Part shown: one piece after another, positions 14,468 through 23,468 of the stretch | Layout: every line of letters begins with the position of its first letter | Position numbering within the stretch: position 1 is the stretch's first letter | Made by a program: the position numbers and the translations under genes | Origin: a virus | IMG/VR virus record: IMGVR_UViG_3300032118_000019 | Location: 1-40,836 of that record | Strand: one strand, 5' to 3' | DNA: 40,836 nucleotides | The notes under the pieces: generated by a model | The model's input: only the letters and a program-made list of their open reading frames with translations | Told to the model about the DNA's origin: nothing | Database searches by the model: none

Positions 14468-14875
14468 ATGGCGCTCAATCCGAAAACTAGCATCGCGTCT
14501 CGCAACCTCGCACTCAACGCCGCGTTCGACATTCTGAACTCGGGACACCTGCTCATCTACGACGGGACGCAACCGACCGACGCGGACACGGCACTCGGCG
14601 CGCAGACGCTCCTGGCCGACCTCACCCTGAACGCTACGGCGTTTGCCGCAGCAGCGGCAGCGAGCAAGGCGGCCAACGCCATCACGACCGACTCCAGTGC
14701 GAACAACACGGGAACTGCCTCGTGGGGTACGCTGGTCGTCACGACGCGTGCCACCACGGGTACGCTCGATTTCTCGGTGGGCACGTCCGGCGCGAACATG
14801 AACCTGAACTCGGTCGCGATCTCGTCCGGCGCTGCCGTGTCGTGCACGGCTGCAACCATCACGCAGGCGGCATGA
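14468..14875 (+). CDS. Virion-type beta-rich protein
   Basis: A 135-residue, Ala/Thr/Ser/Asn-rich protein with very few charged residues. The pattern ALNAAFDILNSGHLLIYDGT then TADTALGAQTLLADLTLN resembles phage structural proteins of the head-decoration or fibre-attachment kind that occur beside fibre genes. The second half is repetitive beta (TLVVTTRATTGTLDFSVGTS). It overlaps the next start by ATGA. Structural role inferred from composition and position. Confidence 0.6.
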   Translation: MALNPKTSIASRNLALNAAFDILNSGHLLIYDGTQPTDADTALGAQTLLADLTLNATAFAAAAAASKAANAITTDSSANNTGTASWGTLVVTTRATTGTLDFSVGTSGANMNLNSVAISSGAAVSCTAATITQAA

Positions 14876-15180
14876 CCATGAACGTCTACATCATCAGGCA
14901 CCAGGCGGCCGGGTACATCCCCGAGTACATCTTCGCCGAGACTCCGAGTCAGCAGCAGATGGCGGCGGTCTACGCCATGTGCGATCAGCGGTACGGGCTC
15001 ACGCATCCGAAGACGCAGGAGCGGTACTGGATTCGATGGGTCGCGATTCCGCTGCAAGACGCGAGCGACCTCCCGATGCCGGGCGACCAGGACACGGCGA
15101 ACTTCGGCGGGAACGCCGTGGGCGCTGCCGTGCCTGGGCCGGTGATGAGCGCAACCGGCACCGTCACGAACCCGGAGTGA
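14872..15180 (+). CDS. Hypothetical protein, 102 aa
   Basis: Starts at ATG 14872 in an ATGA overlap; a second ATG two codons on (14878) could also be used. The first 65 residues contain aromatic, beta-like segments (MNVYIIRHQAAGYIPEYIFA; ERYWIRWVAIPL). The C-terminal 35 residues are Gly/Ala/Thr-rich and probably extended. No family recognised; it belongs to the surface-protein module by position. Confidence 0.55.
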   Translation: MTMNVYIIRHQAAGYIPEYIFAETPSQQQMAAVYAMCDQRYGLTHPKTQERYWIRWVAIPLQDASDLPMPGDQDTANFGGNAVGAAVPGPVMSATGTVTNPE

Positions 15181-15188
15181 TCTGACTC

Positions 15189-15455
15189 ATGGCCATCGAC
15201 GACAACATCGCGGTCCAGGGGCAGGGCACGACCACGCCTGGCGCGCTGTCACTGATCAAGACTCTGGCGATCCCGGTCAAGACAGCATCGGGTCAAACCG
15301 TCGAGGTCCAGGGCGTGATCTTGGTCGATGAGTATGGCGGCGTCTCGTACCCGATGAGCGAGACGACCGGAATCAAGATTCTGGAGACACTGGTCATCCT
15401 GAACAACAACATCGCCCTGCTGGGCGGCGGCATCGTGATCAAGACAGGAATGTAA
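15189..15455 (+). CDS. Hypothetical beta-rich protein, 88 aa
   Basis: A short protein with low charge and repeated beta-like segments (TLAIPVKTASGQTVEVQGVI; KILETLVILNNNIALLGGGI). It could be a fibre or decoration subunit. GGAG lies about 12 nt before the ATG. It is followed 4 nt later by the first of two paralogous structural genes. Confidence 0.55.
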   Translation: MAIDDNIAVQGQGTTTPGALSLIKTLAIPVKTASGQTVEVQGVILVDEYGGVSYPMSETTGIKILETLVILNNNIALLGGGIVIKTGM

Positions 15456-15459
15456 GCAC

Positions 15460-16236
15460 ATGAGCAATCAACGAGTTCTCACCAGGCATCAGGTCTCCCG
15501 CGTCAAGCCGACGCTCACCCCGCAGAACACGGATGTCGATTCGCGTTGCATGGGTGACGGTGCAGCTTTCGTGCAGAATCTCATGTCGACCAAGCATTCG
15601 CTGGTCGATGAGGGGTCGTACTTCGTCACGACCAACCCGATCCCACAGACCGTCCTCGCATACGGATCTGCCGGTACGCAGGCGGCCTTCTCCGACACGG
15701 TCCCGTTCATGCAGCTGATCAACACGGCGGGGCCGCAGGATGCGAACGCTCCGATCGTGTTTTTCGACTATCTGAAGCTGCTCCAGATCGGAGGCACCGC
15801 CCCGGCCACCACGACGAGTGTGGGGTACGCGATCAAGGTGGACAACGGGTTCCGAGCCTCGACAGCAGGCACTCCCGTGGTCGCCGTTCCGGTCTGTCCG
15901 AACCAGCAGCTCGCCACGGTCGCTCCGGCGGGTCGTGTCATCTACTTCACCGGCGCGGTCGCCACGATCCCGGCGGCATCGGCTGCGGCTCGCCTGGTCT
16001 CGCGGGGACAGCTCAAGGGCGGCCCCACCCTGGTGCTCGATGAGTACTGCCTCGCGAGCGGCATGGTCGATTCTCCTGCCAACGGTGGCTACCTCACGAC
16101 GGTCGCGACCTACACGACGCGTTGTCCTCCCATCGCGGTTGGTCCGGGCCAGTCCATGACGATCCACCTGTTCTTCCCCGGCGGCGCGACGAACCCGTTC
16201 AGCTACGAGTTCGAGCTTGGGCACTTTGAGCGGTAA
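15460..16236 (+). CDS. Tandem paralog A, probable virion protein
   Basis: A 258-residue protein paralogous over most of its length to the next gene. Shared blocks include DEGSYFVTTNPIPQTVLAYG versus EEGSYFVVTTPVPGTAITYG, FSDTVPF, the segment with GAVATIPA, and the C-termini FSYEFELGHFER versus FSYELEMGFWER. Composition (Thr, Ala, Gly, Pro; two Cys blocks) suits a beta-sandwich virion protein. AGGAA lies before the ATG. Family not recognised; a capsid decoration or fibre adaptor is possible. Confidence 0.65.
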   Translation: MSNQRVLTRHQVSRVKPTLTPQNTDVDSRCMGDGAAFVQNLMSTKHSLVDEGSYFVTTNPIPQTVLAYGSAGTQAAFSDTVPFMQLINTAGPQDANAPIVFFDYLKLLQIGGTAPATTTSVGYAIKVDNGFRASTAGTPVVAVPVCPNQQLATVAPAGRVIYFTGAVATIPAASAAARLVSRGQLKGGPTLVLDEYCLASGMVDSPANGGYLTTVATYTTRCPPIAVGPGQSMTIHLFFPGGATNPFSYEFELGHFER

Positions 16237-16273
16237 CGGACAGACGCGGTTGTGAGCCGCGTCGAGCACCAAC

Positions 16274-17062
16274 ATGGGCGGCCTCATCCAGCAGATCGGT
16301 AAGCTTCTCGTCGGGAAGACGAAGCCGAGCTACATGCAGCAGAACACCCGTGCTGCTGCGCGGGGCTCGCCCTTTGGTGAGCAGTATGTCCAGAGTGTCA
16401 TCCCGACCAAGCATGTGCTGGCTGAGGAGGGCTCGTACTTCGTTGTGACGACGCCGGTGCCCGGCACGGCGATCACCTACGGGTCTGCCGGTTCACAGGC
16501 CACGTTCTCGGACACGGTCCCGTTTCTCCAGATCGCGAACGTTGGGAGCGCGTCCGGCAGTGAACTGGACCATAACCCGACGCCAACGATCTGGCTCGAC
16601 TACCTGAAGATCATCAGCACGGCGGTGCCCGCGACCACCACTGGACTCCAGGCCGCGATCGTACTCGACAACGGTGCACGGACAGCGACGGCGGGGACAC
16701 CGGTGATTCAACCGGCCAAGTGCTCGCACATGGGCCTGTCGCTGGTGCCATCGGTTGCGGCCGTGACCACGTTTGCTGGCGCGGTTGCGACGATCCCTGC
16801 GTCGTCTCAGCAGAGCCGGATTATCTCGCGGTGTCAGCTCCAGTCGGGTGTGATCACTGCTGGCGACGAGTACACGATCAGTGCTGGAGTCGTGGACAGT
16901 GTGAACTCGGCCACCTACGGCATCCTCGTGGGTACGCACATGACGCGCTGTCCTCCGTTCGGTATCGCTGCGGGACAGAGCGCGACGGTCCACCTGTGGA
17001 TCCCTGGCGCGACCACGTCTGGATTCAGCTACGAATTGGAAATGGGATTCTGGGAACGGTAA
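16274..17062 (+). CDS. Tandem paralog B, probable virion protein
   Basis: A 262-residue paralog of the preceding gene, differing mainly at the N-terminus (MGGLIQQIGKLLVGKTKPSY, a possible amphipathic helix) and in the loop after residue 90. Both end with CPP...GQS.T.HL..PG and FSYE.E.G..ER. The duplication is old enough for clear divergence. They may form hetero-oligomers or alternative surface proteins. A 37-nt spacer with no strong ribosome site separates them. Confidence 0.65.
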   Translation: MGGLIQQIGKLLVGKTKPSYMQQNTRAAARGSPFGEQYVQSVIPTKHVLAEEGSYFVVTTPVPGTAITYGSAGSQATFSDTVPFLQIANVGSASGSELDHNPTPTIWLDYLKIISTAVPATTTGLQAAIVLDNGARTATAGTPVIQPAKCSHMGLSLVPSVAAVTTFAGAVATIPASSQQSRIISRCQLQSGVITAGDEYTISAGVVDSVNSATYGILVGTHMTRCPPFGIAAGQSATVHLWIPGATTSGFSYELEMGFWER

Positions 17063-17068
17063 GGCGGC

Positions 17069-19534
17069 ATGGCCGTCCTCACACTGTTGGGTGGGCTGGC
17101 GCTAGTCGCTGCACCTCCCCTGGTCGGCGTACCGACCAATGATGGCGACTTTGGCAGGTACGTCGAGCCCGTAGTCGTAGCGGACCCGACCCTCCTACCG
17201 TTTGCGCCGGGTGTCGGGGATCGCTCTGCGAAGTACCTATCGACCAGCGCGAACGGTACCAGAGGAGACAGGTCTGGACTCGTCTGGGGACCGGCTGCGT
17301 CACCACCGACCCCGTTCATCAACCCGCGTGGAAACCGGGACGCGACCGGTGTCTACACCCCGACCACCGCAAATGGTACGCGGGGGGATCGTGCTGGACT
17401 TGTCTGGGGGTCGCCCACGGTGGCTCCGACCCCATTCATTAATCAGAGGGGAAATCGCAGCACCGAGTACAGATTCAACGCGCCACGTGGCGATAGGGCA
17501 CCGGGGCCCCCGGTCCAGCAGCGTGTGGTGCAGAACTTCCCGTTCTTCACCTCCCTGACCCTGGCGCCACCGCCGCCACCGCCGCCACCGCCTCCGGTTC
17601 AGCTGTCGTTCCAGCTCGATCCGTTCGACGTGATCGGGGCGTTCTCGACACTCGTGCTGTCGTCGTTCGCGATGACCGCCCTTGGGTTCGTCACGTACAC
17701 CGGTGCCCTCACCGCCGCGATGAGTCCGTTCGGAACACCGGGTCCGCGCCCGGTTGTGGAGTACCTGCTCAATGAAGCGGGCTCCGGGCTCGGAACCGGC
17801 ACTGTCCTCGACGATATGGCCAGTCCGTTGAACCTGACCATCAACTACGACATCGGTGGCCTGACCTATGCACAAGCGTCGTGGGGACGGGGGCTGACCT
17901 GGGATGCGACGCTCGGCAGCGCGGTGGCCGCGACGTCTACCCTGACCGGTACCAAGATCAAGACCGCGATGGATGGGCAGACCAAGGCGTCGCTCGAAAT
18001 CGTGGTGAATGCTCCGCAGCTCGGCACAATCTTGGTCGGCATTGGCGACACCAACAACGCCACGTTTCTGTTCAACTCGAATGACACATGGGTGTTCGAC
18101 TGCTCCGGCGCACAGGGGCCGGGTGGCATCCTTCAGATCCCGCTAACGATTGGTCGTTGTGTCATCTGCTTCGTTTTCGACTCGACTCAGAGCACCGCGT
18201 CGAACCGACTCACGGCGTATGTCAACGGCGTAGCGGTGACACCGCTCCTGAACTCGGCACCGTCGCTCAACGCGACATTCTCGATCGCTGGAGCACGCAA
18301 GTTCTTCATAGGCGCCGATGGCGTTGTTACGGCCCACGACTCGGACGTGTGGTACGCGGCGCTCTACGCGGGCACTGCCCTGTCTGCTGAACAGGCCAGG
18401 GTCCATGCCGGGGTGCTGCTCGGTAACGATGACACGCTGGAGCTGAACAACCTGGACGCACTGACCGGAACCGTTGGTGGAGCCGCGGTCACCGGCACGC
18501 TAGACGCTGCATGTTCCCCGTTTGCGGTTGCCGCGACGGGAGCCCAGACCTTCACCGGTACCCTCACCGCTGCCTGTTCTCCCTTCGCGTTCACAGCGAG
18601 CGGCGCCCAGACGTTCTCGGGCACCCTCACCGCCGCGTGCTCACCGTTTGCGTTTGCCGCGACGGGAGCCCAGACGTTCTCGGGCACCCTCACCGCCGCG
18701 TGCTCACCGTTTGCGTTTGCCGCGACGGGAGCCCAGACGTTCACCGGCACCGTGACGGCGGCGTGCTCTCCATTCGCGGTTGCCGCGACGGGAGCCCAGA
18801 CGTTCTCGGGCACCCTCACCGCCGCGTGCTCTCCGTTTGCGCTCGACGCGGCGGGGAACGTTTCTAGCGGAGCAGTCACCGGCACGTTGGATGCGGCGTG
18901 CTCTCCATTCGCGTTCGCCGCGACCGGGGCTGAGACGTTCACGGGGGCGCTGAGTGCTACCTGTTCTCCCTTCGCGTTCGCAGCGACCGGCACCGAGACC
19001 TTCACGGGCACCCTCACCGCCGCGTGTTCTCCCTTCGCGTTCGCCGCAACCGGGGCGGTAATTCTCGCCATCACCGGGACGGTCAGCGCAGCGGCATCCC
19101 CGTTCGCTTGCGCAGTGGTTGGCACGCAGACGTTCACGGGCGCGCTTACCGCGACGCTCTCCCCGTTCGCGCTGGATGCCATCGGTGTGCTGACGTTCAC
19201 GGGCGCGCTTACCGCGACGCTCTCCCCGTTCGCGCTGGACGCCATCGGCGTGGTGACGTTCACGTTCACGGGCACGTTCTCCGGGGCGCTCTCCCCCTTC
19301 GCGCTGGACGCGACCGGGCTGTATGGCTCCGCCCCGCCCCCGTTTTGCAGAGGTCTCGCGGACGTCGATGAGTCGCTCTCGCTGGTGTTCTTTCTGGAGC
19401 CGCTGGCGTTCGCGATTCCCATCGTGGTCTCGGCGCCGGTAGTTCCGGCGCGGCAGATTGCCGTCGTGGAAGCGCCGGTTGAATCTGCCGTGGTGCTCTC
19501 GCAATCAATTCGTGCAATCGTGGTCTCGTGCTGA
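17069..19534 (+). CDS. LamG-domain surface protein with 21-residue repeats
   Basis: An 821-residue protein in four parts. Residues 55-150 hold two copies of a segment with NGTRGDR.GLVWG and TPFIN.RGNR. A polyproline run follows at about 167-176. Residues about 230-450 look like a LamG/concanavalin-type jelly roll (VEYLLNEAGSG..., AYVNGVAV, FFIGADGV), a fold common in phage adhesins that binds sugars. From about 473 to 755 there are 13 units of about 21 residues, consensus TGTLTAACSPFAFAATGAQTF. The order suggests a stalked receptor-binding or capsid-surface fibre. No chaperone or peptidase domain is seen at the C-terminus. Confidence 0.7.
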   Translation: MAVLTLLGGLALVAAPPLVGVPTNDGDFGRYVEPVVVADPTLLPFAPGVGDRSAKYLSTSANGTRGDRSGLVWGPAASPPTPFINPRGNRDATGVYTPTTANGTRGDRAGLVWGSPTVAPTPFINQRGNRSTEYRFNAPRGDRAPGPPVQQRVVQNFPFFTSLTLAPPPPPPPPPPVQLSFQLDPFDVIGAFSTLVLSSFAMTALGFVTYTGALTAAMSPFGTPGPRPVVEYLLNEAGSGLGTGTVLDDMASPLNLTINYDIGGLTYAQASWGRGLTWDATLGSAVAATSTLTGTKIKTAMDGQTKASLEIVVNAPQLGTILVGIGDTNNATFLFNSNDTWVFDCSGAQGPGGILQIPLTIGRCVICFVFDSTQSTASNRLTAYVNGVAVTPLLNSAPSLNATFSIAGARKFFIGADGVVTAHDSDVWYAALYAGTALSAEQARVHAGVLLGNDDTLELNNLDALTGTVGGAAVTGTLDAACSPFAVAATGAQTFTGTLTAACSPFAFTASGAQTFSGTLTAACSPFAFAATGAQTFSGTLTAACSPFAFAATGAQTFTGTVTAACSPFAVAATGAQTFSGTLTAACSPFALDAAGNVSSGAVTGTLDAACSPFAFAATGAETFTGALSATCSPFAFAATGTETFTGTLTAACSPFAFAATGAVILAITGTVSAAASPFACAVVGTQTFTGALTATLSPFALDAIGVLTFTGALTATLSPFALDAIGVVTFTFTGTFSGALSPFALDATGLYGSAPPPFCRGLADVDESLSLVFFLEPLAFAIPIVVSAPVVPARQIAVVEAPVESAVVLSQSIRAIVVSC
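17245..17480 (+). repeat. Two-copy coding repeat
   Basis: Encodes two copies of a roughly 47-residue segment near the N-terminus of the LamG protein. Both contain NGTRGDR, GLVWG and TPFIN followed by RGNR. The DNA copies are diverged but alignable. Confidence 0.6.
18484..19320 (+). repeat. Tandem ~63-bp coding repeats (13 units)
   Basis: Thirteen in-frame units of about 63 bp encode the 21-residue repeat of the LamG protein. Units near 18600-18735 are almost identical at DNA level; outer units are diverged, and the last three lose the Cys (LSPFALDA.G). Near-identical central copies imply recent expansion by slippage or recombination. A related degenerate unit (TGALTAAMSPFGTPG) also lies earlier, near 17700. 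Confidence 0.85.
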
Positions 19535-19546
19535 GAGGACTCGCCG

Positions 19547-19876
19547 ATGTTCTTGATCAAGAAAGATGACACGCTCCCCTCGTTTGCGGCGTTGCTCAAA
19601 ACGAAGGTGGAGGACGCGAACGCGCAGCCGGTAGACCTGACCGGCGCGGCGGTGCGGTTCAAGATGCAATCGCTCTCGGGTGGCGTGCTCAAGGTGGATT
19701 CGCCCGCGGTGATCGTCGATGCGGTCGCGGGCTCGGTGTCCTACGAGTGGGCAGCCGGGGACTCGGACACCGTGGGGCAGTACCGCGCCGAGTTCGAGGT
19801 CACGTTCCTCGGCGGTCAGGTGTTGAGCTTCCCGACGAACGGGTTCCTCCCCGTGCAAGTCGTCACGTCGATCTAG
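19547..19876 (+). CDS. BppU-like N-terminal-domain protein
   Basis: A 109-residue protein resembling the immunoglobulin-like domain at the start of BppU-family baseplate proteins: KKDDTLPSF, then VDLTGAAVRFKMQ, AVIVDAVAGSVSYEWAAGDSD and GQYRAEFEVTF, ending in FPTNGFLPVQVV. Such domains act as adaptors holding receptor-binding fibres. It stands directly before the collagen-stalked fibre gene, consistent with an attachment role. GAGAGGA precedes the ATG. Here the domain is free-standing. Confidence 0.75.
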   Translation: MFLIKKDDTLPSFAALLKTKVEDANAQPVDLTGAAVRFKMQSLSGGVLKVDSPAVIVDAVAGSVSYEWAAGDSDTVGQYRAEFEVTFLGGQVLSFPTNGFLPVQVVTSI

Positions 19877-19879
19877 GCC

Positions 19880-22800
19880 ATGGGAACCGCCCCGCCGAAA
19901 GACGCCCCGCCACCCGGAGCACCCGCGGCACCGGGGGTCGCGACGACGACCCTCACGGGGGGCTCTGTCAGCCTCTCTACGAGCGTTTCCCCGACCATCT
20001 CAACGGGGGGCGGCTCGGGTGGCGGAGGCGGCTCTATAGGGCCAGCAGGGCCGCCAGGGCCGCCAGGGCCGCCAGGACCAGTTCCGCCCGGCACCGCGGT
20101 CGGACAGACGTTGATTTGGAACGGGTCGATGTGGTGGCCGGGCACGGACTTCGGCGCGCAGCCACTCACCACGTCGGGTGCGCTCTCGGTGGGCGCTGCG
20201 CTTGCGACGGCGCTGACCATCTCCTCGCTCGGGCTAGGCGTCGCTCACGTCAGCGCGGGCGGCGCCATCTCGTCATCGTTGATCGTCAACGCGGACATCA
20301 CGCCGGGGACGTTGACGCCCGCGAGCCTGAGCCCCGGTGCGGCCAACACGGTATTCGTTACGAACGCGGGCGCGACCGCGGTGACGACCGCGCTGCTCCT
20401 GAACGCGAACGTAGATCCGGCGGCGGCGATCGTGGTGACGAAGCTGGCGGCGGGCGCGAACGGCGCTGCGCTCGTCACCGTCGCTGGCGTGCCGACGTGG
20501 GCGGCGCCAGGCGGCGACCTATCGGGCTCGTACCCAAGCCCGACCGTGGCCAAGATCAACGCCACGACGGTCACGACGGCGGGCGGCGCCCTCACGACGG
20601 GCACGGTGTTACGTGTCACCGGCGCGGCGTCGGCCGATTGGGGCGCGGTGGATCTCGCGAACGCGAGCGCGGTGACGGGCGCGCTGCCAGTGGGCAACGT
20701 GGCGCCAAGCGGAACCAACGGGCAGGCGTTGATTACGACGGCGGGCGTTGCCGCATGGGGCACGGATTTCGGCGCGCAGACACTCACGACTACCGGGCAG
20801 ATCGTCGTGAACGTCTCGGGCGCGGTGGTGCGGCTAGGTCTCGCGGCGGGCAGTGGCGCCGGTGTTGCTAGCTCGGCGGCTACCGGCATGATCAGGATCC
20901 CGCGCGGTTCCGTCACCGTGGTCATGGCGCGCAACGAATCGGACACTGCTGATATAGAAGTGTTGCGCAACGCGACGGCCGGTGCGTTTGTTACGCTCGG
21001 GAATAGCACTACGTCGACGACGAACATCATTGGATTCACGGTCGTCAACCTCGGCGTAGGCGCGTCTACACAAGTTCTACGCGTGTTCTCGAATGAAGTG
21101 CGACACGACTGCGCCCTAGTGTCATCGCACCCAACGATCAATAGCACTTTCGGGCCGTATGACAGCGGGAACCCGAACCTTACAGGGCCGCTAGTTCGGT
21201 TTAAGGGGCAGACTCTCTCGGGCGCGAGTGGCGGGAATCTCGTGGCCGGATCCGCGCAGTTCTCGGGCGGGGACGTACTGAGTACGACGACATGCACAAA
21301 CGCCACTGGCGGTTTAGCAACGCTCCGAGGCGGCGACGCGAGCACCGGAACCGCCACGAACATCGGTGGCAACGTCACGATCCGTCCCGGACACGGAACC
21401 GGCACGGGCGCGGCGGACGGTACGCTAACGATCCAAGACGGCGCGAGCACCAGCCAAGCGTCCGTCACTAGCGGGGGGTTCAACGTCACGAGCGTTCTGA
21501 CGATGAATGTCGCCGCGTCCGGCGCTATCGCGCGGTTCGGCCTTGTCCCCGGTAGCGGCACCGGATCGGCGGCGGCGACGGGCGTGCTGCGAATGCCCAT
21601 GAATACGGCGGCGGACGTCAAGTGTATGACGGCGCGGCTGCAAGCGGACGCGGGGGACGCCGAGCTAGTAACGTGGGACGCACCCAACGCACGGATCAAG
21701 ATCGGCAATTCGGGGGTGACCCAAATCGATATCGGCGCCTCAACCTCGATAACGAACCTGTTCGGGTCTGCGCAGGTGAATATAACGATCGGAGGCGCAC
21801 AACTAGTTCGAGTTCTTGCGTCGCATGTGCTGTTTCAGGTGCCTCTGGTAGACGTCAATCAGTCATTCAATTTTGGCGTGCAGGCTGGAGCGAACGCCGC
21901 CGCGTTCATGAAAATCCGCGGGCTACAGATCACAACGACGACGGGCACGAACGCGACCACCGGCCTAGTCAGTCTGTACGGCGGCGAGTGTACCGGGGTC
22001 GGCGCTACGAGCAACACGGGCGGGCCTGTCGATGTGCGCGGCGGCGCGGCGAGTGGTGCGGCCACGAACGTCGGCAATACCCTGACTCTCGCGGGCGGCG
22101 GTGCGACCACAGGATCGACGGCCAACACCGGCGGTGACATCATCGTCAAGGGTGGTCTCGCGACCGGCGGCGCGGGTACGCAGACGCAAGGGATCGGGCG
22201 GCTTCAATCCAGCGTCGCAACGGACGTTGCGTTATGGGATTCGAACGCATTCGCGATCCCTACGCTCGCACTCCGTTTCGGCCTTGTCGCTGGTAGCGGC
22301 GCCGGTGTCGCGAGCGCGGCGGCGGCGGGGTTGATCCGAATCCCGCGCGGCATTCAGCCGGTAATGAGTTTCCGCAACGAAACGGACACGGCCGATATTG
22401 CCGCCATTTCGACGCAGACGAACGCGGCGTTCACGTTTTTCGGTGACGCCGCGTCGGCGGGGACCATCGTGCAGGGCACTTCAATCGACTTCCGACTTTC
22501 CGTGGGAGTTAACAAGGTCCGGATCCTCACCGGGGAACTTAGGTGTGATCTGCAACTGATCACAACTTCGGCGACGATCGACGCAGTGATCAAACCTATC
22601 AACTCCACCACGGTCGGCGCTACGGGCGTTGCCTGTACGATCTCGGGGCAGCAAATGTCCGCCGCCAGTGGCGCGAATTTGACCGGCGGTATCGGCGGCG
22701 TAGTGGGCGGCGACGTCGCAAGCTCGACTACTTGCACCAACGCAGTGGGCGGTGTGGGCTCGCTACGCGGTGGCGACGCGAGCACAGGCACCGCCACGAA

Positions 22801-23122
22801 CATCGGTGGCAACGTCACGATTCGTCCCGGCCGCGGAACCGGAACCGGCGCGGCTAACGGTGCGCTCGATATCCAGAATGGCGCTGGCACGTCACGAATC
22901 AAGATCGACACCACAGGGATAGGATTCTACGCGGCGGCAACTGTCGCTCAACCGGCCGACATGGTAGCGATCACGGACTCGACTACGGGCACGATTAGCA
23001 CGACGCTAAACGACGGCACCGCCGCGTACAGCCAAGCGATCACGAACGACAACAACGCTTCGATACTGACGCAGATCAACAAGATCCGCACCGCGCTACG
23101 CAACCTTGGCCTGATGGCCTGA
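19880..23122 (+). CDS. Large fibre protein with collagen-like stalk
   Basis: A 1080-residue, Ala/Gly/Thr-rich protein. Residues 1-50 are Pro/Gly-rich and low-complexity; about 54-75 is a short collagen-like stretch (GPAGPPGPPGPPGPVPPG). After a linker, three modules of about 240 residues follow, starting near nt 20815, 21520 and 22260. Each begins with a segment like RFGLV.GSG.G.A.A.G.IRIPR. Modules one and three contain the same RGGDASTGTATNIGGNVTIR block; module two a variant. The C-terminus (AITNDNNASILTQINKIRTA) could be a trimerising helix. A homotrimeric fibre is the likely state. It lies between head genes, so it may decorate the capsid or the tail. Confidence 0.75.
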   Translation: MGTAPPKDAPPPGAPAAPGVATTTLTGGSVSLSTSVSPTISTGGGSGGGGGSIGPAGPPGPPGPPGPVPPGTAVGQTLIWNGSMWWPGTDFGAQPLTTSGALSVGAALATALTISSLGLGVAHVSAGGAISSSLIVNADITPGTLTPASLSPGAANTVFVTNAGATAVTTALLLNANVDPAAAIVVTKLAAGANGAALVTVAGVPTWAAPGGDLSGSYPSPTVAKINATTVTTAGGALTTGTVLRVTGAASADWGAVDLANASAVTGALPVGNVAPSGTNGQALITTAGVAAWGTDFGAQTLTTTGQIVVNVSGAVVRLGLAAGSGAGVASSAATGMIRIPRGSVTVVMARNESDTADIEVLRNATAGAFVTLGNSTTSTTNIIGFTVVNLGVGASTQVLRVFSNEVRHDCALVSSHPTINSTFGPYDSGNPNLTGPLVRFKGQTLSGASGGNLVAGSAQFSGGDVLSTTTCTNATGGLATLRGGDASTGTATNIGGNVTIRPGHGTGTGAADGTLTIQDGASTSQASVTSGGFNVTSVLTMNVAASGAIARFGLVPGSGTGSAAATGVLRMPMNTAADVKCMTARLQADAGDAELVTWDAPNARIKIGNSGVTQIDIGASTSITNLFGSAQVNITIGGAQLVRVLASHVLFQVPLVDVNQSFNFGVQAGANAAAFMKIRGLQITTTTGTNATTGLVSLYGGECTGVGATSNTGGPVDVRGGAASGAATNVGNTLTLAGGGATTGSTANTGGDIIVKGGLATGGAGTQTQGIGRLQSSVATDVALWDSNAFAIPTLALRFGLVAGSGAGVASAAAAGLIRIPRGIQPVMSFRNETDTADIAAISTQTNAAFTFFGDAASAGTIVQGTSIDFRLSVGVNKVRILTGELRCDLQLITTSATIDAVIKPINSTTVGATGVACTISGQQMSAASGANLTGGIGGVVGGDVASSTTCTNAVGGVGSLRGGDASTGTATNIGGNVTIRPGRGTGTGAANGALDIQNGAGTSRIKIDTTGIGFYAAATVAQPADMVAITDSTTGTISTTLNDGTAAYSQAITNDNNASILTQINKIRTALRNLGLMA
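20815..22930 (+). repeat. Three ~720-bp coding modules within the fibre gene
   Basis: Three diverged modules of about 700-740 bp. The clearest shared DNA is the block encoding GGDASTGTATNIGGNVTIRP at about 21333-21390 and 22770-22830. The whole region has visibly more AT-rich and mixed codons than flanking head genes, suggesting mosaic exchange. Confidence 0.6.
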
Positions 23123-23141
23123 CACGAAGGGGAATCCAACA

Positions 23142-23468
23142 ATGAAACAGATCACCGTACCCGCGCCACTTGGCGAAATGACCTTCGCGATCGTCGTGCG
23201 CGACGTCGCACTGGCGCAACCGGCCGCACGCGCCGAGCGTCACCATCCGCGTCTTGCCGAATCGATCTACGCGGCGCTCGAATCACCGAACGCGACAAGC
23301 CGGATCGTGCTCACGGACGCGGCGCTTGAGTACCTTCTGGAATTGGTCAAGCTGCCCGGCGTCCAGCAACTGCCCTACCCGTTGTCGCGCATGGTCGGGC
23401 GCGTGCTCGATGCGTTGTGGGATGCGCGCACGGCGGCGGACGAGACGCCCGAAAAGGCGGCGCCGTAA
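23142..23468 (+). CDS. Hypothetical protein, 108 aa
   Basis: A small protein directly after the fibre gene with a strong AAGGGGA ribosome site. The N-terminus is beta-like (ITVPAPLGEMTFAIVVRDVA); the rest is helical (ALEYLLELVKLP..., RMVGRVLDALWDARTA). Small proteins after fibre genes are often fibre assembly factors, but nothing specific supports that. Its stop TAA shares a base with the next ATG (TAATG). Confidence 0.6.
   Translation: MKQITVPAPLGEMTFAIVVRDVALAQPAARAERHHPRLAESIYAALESPNATSRIVLTDAALEYLLELVKLPGVQQLPYPLSRMVGRVLDALWDARTAADETPEKAAP

Noticed and set aside
18484-19320. Regular short repeats considered as a CRISPR array
   Set aside because: Units of about 63 bp are contiguous and in frame with no unique spacers; they encode a protein repeat.
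18364-19692. Minus-strand frame with repetitive Ala/Asn/Val peptide opposite the LamG protein
   Set aside because: It is the reverse reading of the 63-bp coding repeats; the plus-strand frame has ribosome-site and domain support.
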